Source of the DNA: Gemmatales bacterium | GTDB taxonomy: Bacteria; Planctomycetota; Planctomycetia; Gemmatales; Gemmataceae | Reading direction: 5' to 3' | Assembly (NCBI GenBank): GCA_026004675.1 | Contig: BPJP01000016.1 | Location: 1-39,215, forward strand | DNA length: 39,215 nucleotides | Part shown: one piece after another, positions 24,206 to 31,367 of the stretch | Position numbering within the stretch: the stretch's first letter is position 1 | Layout: each line of letters starts with the position of its first letter | Translations under genes and position numbers: made by a program | The notes under the pieces: generated by a model | The model's database searches: none | What the model was told of the DNA's origin: nothing | Seen by the model: only the letters and a program-made list of their open reading frames with translations

Positions 24206-25882
24206 TTACACCAATTCACGCAACCTCTCCGGGAAAAAGCCGCCCGGCCAGTCGTCCATGAAGTCACCTGATTCATCAATCGCGAGGCGCTGTGCCTGTG
24301 CGCCAGAAACTCCGCGGCTAACGTAAATCACGGACACGTCTTCAGGTTGCAATTTCCTTTCGCGAATCAATCGTTGAAGACGCAATACCAGATGTTCGCT
24401 GTGTGTCTCTACGATGAATCGCTGGTAGTGGGGCTTTCGTATCGCCTCCACAAGCAAATCGCCCAAGTCCGCTTGCAGTCGCGGATGAATATGTACCTCC
24501 GGTTGTTCGATAGAAATGATTTGGCGCTCGGTCGCGAGACATTGAACGACGAAGGGAAGTAACTGGCTAATTCCGAACCCAACGTCCGACAATGCAACGT
24601 CAACATCCTTACTTCGGCGCAGATCCGTTAGGCGAACTTCAAACAGATCCGAAGCACGCGAACCGACTGGTCGAACGGCGATTGCATACCCGATGCCGAG
24701 GCGCTCAAGCCACTTATTGGTTTTCTTGACAAGCTCAGGCGACCGAAACAGGAGGTCGGGGAGCAATTCCCCTCTGTATCCGACATCCTGAGGCTTGGAG
24801 CCAGTAAATATGTACCATCGCTCTGGTGGACGACGGAAGGGACCCATCGGGAACATTGATTCGAGCACAGTTTCGACGGCGTGACCCGCAAATGTCGCCA
24901 CTGATCCAACATCAAAGGTGACAGGCAATGGCCCTCCACGAGAGTAGCGCATCGTCGCAAAGACCTCCGGCAGCATCGTTCTGCGGCCAGCGGGCCGGCG
25001 CAATCCGGTCGGGCCGACAGGCACGAATCCGTCCAAGAGAACGGTATTGCCAATTTCTGCGTCAGTCACTCGTTCTAGAAACTTGTCCTCATCCAACGGT
25101 GCCGAATAAAACTCTTCGGCTTCCATTGCGGCCTTAGCAAATTTCTCCCGTTCTTCTCTCGACTCCAAGAAGGAACCCTCGCGTTCAAGAAACTGAGGCG
25201 ATTCCAGATCTTTGCGCAGTCGCTGGATGGACTTGACGATGTGAGCCGTCCGCCTAGCAGCGGCCTCGTATAACGGCTTCCAAATTGATCGATCATTGGT
25301 AACCCACTGACAGGCTGCAGCACGCATTTGAGGATCGCCCGGATGTCGAGGATGCCTCCCGTAGAAGAAAAAAGGGCCAATCATCCGGCGCGTATCGCCT
25401 TTCTTTAATTGAACGGGGGCAAATCTTGCCAACTCCTTTTCCTCTTCGCCAATGCCAAGCGATAATTGATGCAGACTCACTTCCCTTTCGTTTTCGGGCC
25501 AATGAAGCTGCATTTCGAAGCTCAGGACATCGGGAACGTCTGGCAAAAAACTTGGCCAGAACAAATGTCGAATGTGCCTTAATTCGGAATCCTTATCCGA
25601 TGGCAGACGCATGCTGAGCTTAATCGCCAGGCGTCGGGACTGGTCGTGGTCGAAAAGAAGTTCCTGAAAGCTTCCCAAGTCAACCGTGCCAGTTTCAGCG
25701 CGAGGAAGCAGCAACGCTCCACCTTCACGACTTTCGCGTGTCTGCTTTAGGAGACTCAGCGATTGCAGGATGGAACTTTTCCCCGCGCTGTTCTCGCCAA
25801 AGATGAGCGTGATGGGTGCGAACTCGATGCGGGTCCGCTCGCCGAATGCTTTGAAGTTTTCAAGTTCGAGAGCTTTAAGCAT
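24206..25882 (-). CDS. AAA ATPase (OLD/DUF3696-like, SMC-type)
   Basis: A 558-aa protein. Walker A is in IFGENSAGKSSILQSLSLL (about 28-46). The ABC-type signature region is LSDVGFGISQLLPFVVQCL and Walker B is IISIEQPEVHIHPRLQADL. The D-loop and switch His follow in FIVETHSEHLVLRLQ. This arrangement with a long central insert is that of DUF3696/AAA_15-type ATPases, often paired with effectors in defence systems. The usual OLD-family TOPRIM domain is absent, so any nuclease activity must come from a partner. GAGG lies upstream of the ATG. It lies 33 bp after the DUF262 gene and 11 bp before the unknown gene at 24194. Confidence 0.9.
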   Translation of the reverse strand: MLKALELENFKAFGERTRIEFAPITLIFGENSAGKSSILQSLSLLKQTRESREGGALLLPRAETGTVDLGSFQELLFDHDQSRRLAIKLSMRLPSDKDSELRHIRHLFWPSFLPDVPDVLSFEMQLHWPENEREVSLHQLSLGIGEEEKELARFAPVQLKKGDTRRMIGPFFFYGRHPRHPGDPQMRAAACQWVTNDRSIWKPLYEAAARRTAHIVKSIQRLRKDLESPQFLEREGSFLESREEREKFAKAAMEAEEFYSAPLDEDKFLERVTDAEIGNTVLLDGFVPVGPTGLRRPAGRRTMLPEVFATMRYSRGGPLPVTFDVGSVATFAGHAVETVLESMFPMGPFRRPPERWYIFTGSKPQDVGYRGELLPDLLFRSPELVKKTNKWLERLGIGYAIAVRPVGSRASDLFEVRLTDLRRSKDVDVALSDVGFGISQLLPFVVQCLATERQIISIEQPEVHIHPRLQADLGDLLVEAIRKPHYQRFIVETHSEHLVLRLQRLIRERKLQPEDVSVIYVSRGVSGAQAQRLAIDESGDFMDDWPGGFFPERLRELV

Positions 25883-25915
25883 GTCTGCGTCCTCAGTGAG
25901 GAGTTATCTCTTGTT

Positions 25916-27616
25916 TCATTTCACATTTCTCGCGTCGGCGAGAAAGGTGTTTAACCGCTCGGCGATCAGCTTGCGGCGTTTGGCGAGGAATTGAGGGTAT
26001 GCCTCAGCCGTCAGCAACTCCGGAGCAGTGGGGATGCGCTGGGCAGCGAACGGCTCCTCTCCCTGTTTCTCAATGATCTGGGGAAAGTAGATGTGAGGCG
26101 ATTTGCTGCTGATGCTGCGATTGGTCTTGCCTCCGATAAAGGCCAGGTTCGCGATGTCGTTGATGACGACGGGGCGGAAGCGATCTTTTAGAATCGCTCG
26201 GGGGAAGATGTGGTGAAACTGCAGACGATGCTGCTTGCCTTTGTGGGACAACGAGATCGCCAGGTTTGACACCCAATCCTTTGCTCCATCTTCGCTGAAC
26301 GCCAGAAACATCGTCTTGAAGTAGGCACTGCGGGCGTTGCGACCTTCGAGTTCGCCTGGCTCGATTTCCAGTTTTCCAAACTGCAGACGCAGCGTCTCGA
26401 TGAGAGCCTCGATGCCGTTCTCGTTCCGCAGCCGATTCAGATCCTGGTCAAGGAGTGTCTCGGACGAGCCCCTTGAATACCGTCCTTTGGTATTGGCAAC
26501 CAGCAGCCAGTAACGAAGGTCGGCTGCCTGCTGCGGGTTCAGTTTGTAGTCAAGCTGGTGGCCGGCGTAACCGAGCGAGATCATCAGAAACGGAGACGAC
26601 AGCAATGCAGGACTGTTGATATGGACGTTGCTCTTCAGAAAGTTGATGGCGAACCGCATTCCTTCCTTGCACTCTTTCCAGCCTTTCTGCAACTGCTCGA
26701 TGGTCAACCGACCCACTGTCTTGAAACGGGATTGTCCGGTGACAAATGAGACCAGATTCTTCACATGAATGCCGAGTTCCAGGTCGAACCCGGCGTCGGA
26801 GCATTCTTTCTGAAACTCCTCAAAGATTTTCAGGCTTTCACGCCACTTCGCCGTGATCTGGGCCATTGCCAGATCGGAACTCCGCAGCTTGGCTCCCAGC
26901 GAGTTCACGCGAACGAAGATTTCGGTAACCTCTTCGTAAGACATCGTCCGTTCCAGCACGTCCATGCGGTAGACGTATTTCTTGATCGCCCGCAGTCGTT
27001 TCAGTCGTTCCGAGTATTTGTCGTAACGGGGATCGTCGAGTGCCGTGACCCCCGCCTTTTTGAGAAACGGGGCATCGCTGGTTGTCGTCATGACCTTGCT
27101 GACGGAAACCCAATTCGGCATGGCTGCCAGTTTTTTAGTGGCGACGACAAAGGTGAGCTGGTTCAATCGAGCCTGCAGATCGTCCTCCGTGGCGTCCGTC
27201 GTCTCGTCGTCGTCGTCATTTTCGGAGTCTTCGTTGACCTCGGTAATGAACAGCAATTCGTCGGGGTGCTCCAGGTTGAACAGCAGATCGATCGGCTTCT
27301 TTCGCCAGCGGACTTTGATTGGCTCGCCTCGCAGCACCGCGGAAAGCGACGTCAATCGCTGTTGACCATCCAACAGAAGCTTCGTTGTCTTGTACGGGCT
27401 TTGCTGCTGCTCAACGGCAAAATCCCGCAGGGGGACATTTTCATCCGTTTCCCAGACCAGGATTGCTCCGGATGGGTAACCGCGATAGAGCGAGTCCATC
27501 AGATCGCGAACGCGGGTCGCCTGCCAGACGTATTGCCGCTGCATCTCCGGCAGACGCAACTCGCCCCGCTCAATCATGCCAACCAATTCTTCAACCGATG
27601 CTTCTGCTTTTGCCAT
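25916..27616 (-). CDS. DUF262 + HNH nuclease (GmrSD-like restriction protein)
   Basis: A 566-aa protein. The N-terminal DUF262 domain has LPEMQRQYVWQATRVRDLMDSL and the DGQQRLTSL nucleotide-binding motif at about residues 83-91. The C-terminal DUF1524/HNH part has HHIFPRAIL at about residue 468, followed by NDIANLAFIGGKTNRSISSKSP. Proteins of this architecture (GmrSD and relatives) use NTPs and cleave modified phage DNA. The nuclease His residues are intact. A strongly acidic stretch (NEDSENDDDDETTDATEDD) lies between the domains. It is 16 bp downstream of the TIGR04141-type gene on the same strand. Confidence 0.9.
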   Translation of the reverse strand: MAKAEASVEELVGMIERGELRLPEMQRQYVWQATRVRDLMDSLYRGYPSGAILVWETDENVPLRDFAVEQQQSPYKTTKLLLDGQQRLTSLSAVLRGEPIKVRWRKKPIDLLFNLEHPDELLFITEVNEDSENDDDDETTDATEDDLQARLNQLTFVVATKKLAAMPNWVSVSKVMTTTSDAPFLKKAGVTALDDPRYDKYSERLKRLRAIKKYVYRMDVLERTMSYEEVTEIFVRVNSLGAKLRSSDLAMAQITAKWRESLKIFEEFQKECSDAGFDLELGIHVKNLVSFVTGQSRFKTVGRLTIEQLQKGWKECKEGMRFAINFLKSNVHINSPALLSSPFLMISLGYAGHQLDYKLNPQQAADLRYWLLVANTKGRYSRGSSETLLDQDLNRLRNENGIEALIETLRLQFGKLEIEPGELEGRNARSAYFKTMFLAFSEDGAKDWVSNLAISLSHKGKQHRLQFHHIFPRAILKDRFRPVVINDIANLAFIGGKTNRSISSKSPHIYFPQIIEKQGEEPFAAQRIPTAPELLTAEAYPQFLAKRRKLIAERLNTFLADARNVK

Positions 27617-27632
27617 GTTGACCTACCCAGTC

Positions 27633-29222
27633 TCAATCTTCGTAACCGCCCACTTCAATCCCTCGCTCCCCCAATTCTTGAGCGACGCTCATTAGACTCA
27701 ATTTGCTGAAGAATGGTAAATCGTCGACGACGGTTCCCTTGAACTTGCCCATGACGGCGTAGATGACCTTAAAAGAGCCCAGCTTTGGTTTCGATTTTGG
27801 CACTCGGCTGACGGCGGTCGTACCAAATGGCTTGAGATGCTCTCGAGCTTTCTTCCGAAAGTGGCCATCTCGTATCAGAGCCAAAGCAGAGTTTTTCCCC
27901 TGAAGGAAAAGATGACTTAGACTCGCGGAACCACCCTCCTTGCGTTTGACGTGCACAAACTCTCGCTTCTTGGTCAGCACATCACAGATTTCGATGGGGT
28001 GACCGGACTCTTCGCAGTATGCGAGCTTTCGATCCAGAACGATCAGGCCACCGCCATGCCGTTCGACCTCAGAGAGATACTCTGGCTCCGTTTTGGCAGT
28101 GTTGGGTACGGGAAGTCCGACATCGACTTCCGGAATCTGGCTGATTACCTGTTTGACTTCGCCAGCGAAGCTGGCTGATATCCGCAACCATTCTCCGCTC
28201 ATCAGAACGTAGACATGATTGCCTTCTTTGAACTCGCAGATCAGCGACTTGTAGACGGTCCACTTTTCAAGTGGCTCGTCGACGGTTTCCTTGCGGAGGA
28301 AAATTCTGTCACGCTTCAGTTTCTCCAGATCCAGTGTGCTGAGGTCTTTACGCGTTGCCAGATAGACGCCAATTTCGAGTTCATCGAGTACTTCGCCTTT
28401 CGGGCTCAATGAGAACCCGGCAAAGTCGTCGTACTCAATAGGTTCGGGTGGCGAGAGATAAATGCCCGAGATTTGCTTTTTCCGAAGCCGTGTGATGAGC
28501 TTTTCTTCTAGTTTCGCAACCTTCGCCTTGTCGGACACACGACGGAGATTCTCAAACCTTGGAAACGCGTCTTTGTAGGACTTGGCACGGTACGCTTTGA
28601 GCACTTTGCTGCAATGGCTGCCCAGATCGGAAAACTTGACACGGACATTGGTGCCTAGTCCACCCTCAGTTCCTGAGATTCGCTCTGCAAGGTCTTTTGT
28701 CCTTGATATGCCGGCGATCGAACGAAAGTGTTCACGTCCGGCGTCGATCTCAAAGTCGCCCAACGATGTTGACCGACTCGTCTGAGTTCGCTTGTGTACG
28801 GCGACAGCCTCGAACTGAAAAGTATCAGCACTCCGTATCTCCTCTGGATTGACAGAGTTGAGGGCCGACAGTATTCCGAAATCTGCCTCGTAGGCTGTGT
28901 CTTTGAGCAAATACCGCCCCATTCCAAAGACCAGAGCAAAAAGCCGGCCATCGGTCTTGAGGAACAGCACAGCCGCGTGGGCGAGTGAATAGATTGGCGG
29001 GATCTTCCCCTGGATTCCCTGCTGGAGAAACTCTGCCCACTTCACTTTTCGTTTAATTGGCTTCCTCAAGAATAGCTTCCCGTCCAGCTTGGTGGCGGGA
29101 GCAAGATCGTACTCATCACACTCGATATCATCACGTAGAGCGTCCGAGTACTGCTTGACGGATGTCTTCAGCAGATAGATGCGAATTGCCTGTACTGGGG
29201 TTTTATCTCCCTTTTTTGCCAT
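27633..29222 (-). CDS. TIGR04141/DUF6119-type sporadically distributed protein
   Basis: A 529-aa protein. The start region AIRIYLLKTSVKQYSDAL, then ILFLKTDGRLFALVFGMGRYLLKDTAYEADFGI, matches my memory of the TIGR04141 (now DUF6119) family, which is scattered among bacteria near restriction or defence genes. The body is mixed alpha/beta with many Lys/Glu pairs and no membrane segment or classic catalytic motif. Its function is unknown; the sporadic distribution itself suggests a defence or mobile origin. It begins 50 bp after the CD-NTase gene and ends 16 bp before the DUF262 gene, so it is probably in the same transcript. Confidence 0.75.
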   Translation of the reverse strand: MAKKGDKTPVQAIRIYLLKTSVKQYSDALRDDIECDEYDLAPATKLDGKLFLRKPIKRKVKWAEFLQQGIQGKIPPIYSLAHAAVLFLKTDGRLFALVFGMGRYLLKDTAYEADFGILSALNSVNPEEIRSADTFQFEAVAVHKRTQTSRSTSLGDFEIDAGREHFRSIAGISRTKDLAERISGTEGGLGTNVRVKFSDLGSHCSKVLKAYRAKSYKDAFPRFENLRRVSDKAKVAKLEEKLITRLRKKQISGIYLSPPEPIEYDDFAGFSLSPKGEVLDELEIGVYLATRKDLSTLDLEKLKRDRIFLRKETVDEPLEKWTVYKSLICEFKEGNHVYVLMSGEWLRISASFAGEVKQVISQIPEVDVGLPVPNTAKTEPEYLSEVERHGGGLIVLDRKLAYCEESGHPIEICDVLTKKREFVHVKRKEGGSASLSHLFLQGKNSALALIRDGHFRKKAREHLKPFGTTAVSRVPKSKPKLGSFKVIYAVMGKFKGTVVDDLPFFSKLSLMSVAQELGERGIEVGGYED

Positions 29223-29272
29223 CTGCTGTGAATGAACCCTTTCAATCCTGTGAGTTTTAAGGAAACGAGATG

Positions 29273-30334
29273 TTACGAGTATTCAATCCGTGCTTCTGCT
29301 AGTTTACGGAAGGAGCGGGTCAGGTCGTTCTCGATGTCATGATGGAGTTGATCGACTTCCCGCCGGAGCTCATTCAGCCCAGTGAGTGAGGCTCCTTCCG
29401 AGCAAAAGATCTTTCGAGTACCGTTCGGGACCTCTAGCGACTCCCGGTACCATTGATTGCCGGCCAGGTAGTCAAGGAACTGCTTGCATTTCTCCAACAA
29501 CACCAGCTCCATGCCCTTCATTACGATAAGGTCCTGATCTTCCATGGCATGGACGATGGCTGCGATGTCGTAACTGGATAGGTCCACGCCGTCGTCGGCG
29601 TCGTATTTCAGAGATTTGAGAAGACGAATGGCTTTCCTCAGACCGCCCATCGTCCGCTCGTCTTTGTTGTGAATTCGGTCGTTGTGGAGGAAGGGAAGGT
29701 TCGGAAGGCGAATCCGCTTGTGGGCATCAAGAATGTGAATACCCCGATCTCGTTTCAGTCTGGTTCGTGCGTACTCGTTCGTGTTACGCCAGTTCGAGGC
29801 CACAACGTCGATCTTGCGTCGCAAGGAACCACCTTCAATGGCCACGGATTTTGAGCCGGTGCTGTCGACGGTGGCTTCGGGAAACCTATCTGTCAAGATG
29901 CGAATGCTGGCTTTCCGGAGAATTAATAAGTCATCAACCGGATTGCCCTTGTACGGGCTTGATGGTTTTTGAGGTGGCTCTAGTGAAACAAACGCACAAT
30001 GGAGCGTCAGCAGATCGATGTCGCTCTTCGCCCGGATGTGCGTGTCGTTGGTGACGGAGCCCTGGTAGTCGAAGTCGCAAACGATACTGTAGCTTCCAAG
30101 GTTCTTTTCCAATTGATTCCGAACCCGCTCGCCCTCGTTGTACGTGTTATGCGTGTAGGTCGGATCGATTGGCTGCATCGCCCCGATTGCATATTTCACA
30201 GCACTGCTTGTCTCCGTCATCCGGTCGTACACCTCGTTCGCACGAGCGTACTTCTCCATCGGATCGGTGGGGTCGGTGCGGCGGGCACGTAGGCGTTGCA
30301 GACGGTCGACACGCATAAAATTTGGGCGTTTCAT
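29273..30334 (-). CDS. CD-NTase (cGAS/DncV-like nucleotidyltransferase), CBASS signal synthase
   Basis: A 353-aa protein. The catalytic strand-turn region FDYQGSVTNDTHIRAKSDIDLL gives Gly-Ser (92-93) and the Asp pair D105/D107; the third Asp lies in RRKIDVVASN (D176). This spacing and the helical C-terminal half (KAIRLLKSLKYDADDGVDLSSYDIAAIVHAM) match CD-NTases, which make cyclic di- or trinucleotides after phage infection. No E1/E2, JAB, HORMA or TRIP13 gene is nearby, so this is a type I-like CBASS arrangement with the Cap15-like effector immediately upstream (26 bp). All catalytic residues are present. The nucleotide product and the clade cannot be read from the sequence. Confidence 0.9.
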   Translation of the reverse strand: MKRPNFMRVDRLQRLRARRTDPTDPMEKYARANEVYDRMTETSSAVKYAIGAMQPIDPTYTHNTYNEGERVRNQLEKNLGSYSIVCDFDYQGSVTNDTHIRAKSDIDLLTLHCAFVSLEPPQKPSSPYKGNPVDDLLILRKASIRILTDRFPEATVDSTGSKSVAIEGGSLRRKIDVVASNWRNTNEYARTRLKRDRGIHILDAHKRIRLPNLPFLHNDRIHNKDERTMGGLRKAIRLLKSLKYDADDGVDLSSYDIAAIVHAMEDQDLIVMKGMELVLLEKCKQFLDYLAGNQWYRESLEVPNGTRKIFCSEGASLTGLNELRREVDQLHHDIENDLTRSFRKLAEARIEYS

Positions 30335-30360
30335 CCTTTGGGTCGCTCCTTCGGTTTGTT

Positions 30361-30933
30361 TTAGCTCCGGGTCAGTTTCAGTTCTCCGAAGCTGCGGCGG
30401 TTGTGGTCATTGAAATATGTCCCAATGGCTTCCGTGCAGTCTTCGCTGAACAGGAGCTCGCATGTGCCTCGGTGGGGATTGAGATTTGGCTGACCGGGAG
30501 CCGGTTCATTTTGGTACGTGTAGACCAATTTGACTCCGTGGCCTTCATCCCGCTCGATGCTCGCCGGACCACTTCGTGATCGGGAAGTCTCCGTATAGAT
30601 GGCAACGGAGATCCGGGACCACGTTTGGACAATAGTCGCGACTCCTTCCCACTCCTGTGTGACATTCCCGTTGCGATCGAACTGACGCCCATGGCAGATC
30701 CATTTGCCGTTCAGGTCGGGTAGTCCAAATAGCCGGCGGACGGCCCAGGTTCGCCAGACAAACCGGTCAAACAGGACAAAAAGCACCCCGAATATGGTGA
30801 AGTTCGTGACGGCCAGTCCGACGCCAAGCCATCCGCTGAGAGTTGTAATCAGGGGCATGATGGAGAACGCAGCGGCAGCCAGGACGAAAATCAGCCGCTC
30901 CCGCGGGTGTCCTCGCATCGAGTAGTCGTGCAT
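30361..30933 (-). CDS. cap15: Cap15-type CBASS effector: two membrane spans plus beta-rich domain
   Basis: A 190-aa protein. Two hydrophobic spans lie at about residues 13-34 (LIFVLAAAAFSIMPLITTLSG) and 37-57 (VGLAVTNFTIFGVLFVLF). A beta-rich C-terminal domain begins FGLPDLNGKWICHGRQFD and contains WEGVATIVQTWSRISVAIYTETSRS and KLVYTYQNEP. This is the S-2TMbeta layout of Cap15, a membrane-disrupting effector gated by a cyclic nucleotide. It is located immediately before the CD-NTase. The ATG at 30933 lies inside the 3' end of the upstream DUF4145-like ORF; Met6 is also possible. Confidence 0.82.
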   Translation of the reverse strand: MHDYSMRGHPRERLIFVLAAAAFSIMPLITTLSGWLGVGLAVTNFTIFGVLFVLFDRFVWRTWAVRRLFGLPDLNGKWICHGRQFDRNGNVTQEWEGVATIVQTWSRISVAIYTETSRSRSGPASIERDEGHGVKLVYTYQNEPAPGQPNLNPHRGTCELLFSEDCTEAIGTYFNDHNRRSFGELKLTRS

Positions 30934-31280
30934 GTTGACAGTCTTTCGTTCGTCAGGACCAGTACAGTAAATTCGGTGTTCCCTACGTTGCCATGAACAG
31001 CCTTGTTGCCTTCCTTGCGAAGAGCATGCAGCTTGGACAGGACGACTTCCGGAACGACATCACGAAACGGCTGATTGGCCAGTAGATCGCTGAGGTTTGC
31101 CTGGTATGGCCTTGGGAGCCGCTGGTCATAGTGAATCCACTCAACGACCTGCTCACAAAACATCCTCAGCTTGGCGATTGCCCCAACGGCATCGGTATGT
31201 GCGTACGCCTCCGCGAAGCCCCCGAGCCCGGCGAGCTCTGGCCATTTCGTCCTAAGGAACTCGAAGTTCTGTGATTTCAT
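30891..31280 (-). CDS. DUF4145-like protein or HsdR N-terminal fragment
   Basis: An ORF of about 129 aa starting at ATG 31280 (MKSQNFEFLRTKWPEL). The region up to HALRKEGNKAVHGN closely follows the DUF4145 N-terminal module of type I restriction HsdR/DEAD-box proteins. After that point the sequence (TEFTVLVLTNERLSTCTTT) no longer resembles it and overlaps the cap15 start by 43 bp. It is therefore either a short stand-alone DUF4145 protein or the leftover 5' end of a deleted hsdR. The first gene after the sigma-54 promoter, it is translated from a weak ribosome-binding site (GGAAC some 15 bases upstream). An alternative in-frame start at 31304 would place the start about at the predicted transcription start. 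Confidence 0.6.
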   Translation of the reverse strand: MKSQNFEFLRTKWPELAGLGGFAEAYAHTDAVGAIAKLRMFCEQVVEWIHYDQRLPRPYQANLSDLLANQPFRDVVPEVVLSKLHALRKEGNKAVHGNVGNTEFTVLVLTNERLSTCTTTRCEDTRGSG

Positions 31281-31317
31281 GAGCAGGTAACTGTTCCGCA
31301 ACATGCCGGACTGGTAA

Positions 31318-31333
31318 AGCACGCGGCGTGCCA
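31318..31333 (-). promoter_or_regulatory. Sigma-54 promoter (-24/-12) before the CBASS operon
   Basis: On the minus strand TGGCACGCCGCGTGCT matches the -24/-12 consensus TGGCACG-N4-TTGC-W at every fixed position but one (G for the first T of TTGC), with the correct spacing. The GG lies at 31331-31332 and the GC at 31319-31320, giving transcription from about 31307. It sits in the 88-bp gap between the sigma-54 activator stop (31368) and the first downstream gene (31280). Confidence 0.72.
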
Positions 31334-31367
31334 ATTCATCCAGCAATAGATTTCGTTGTTTCTTTCT

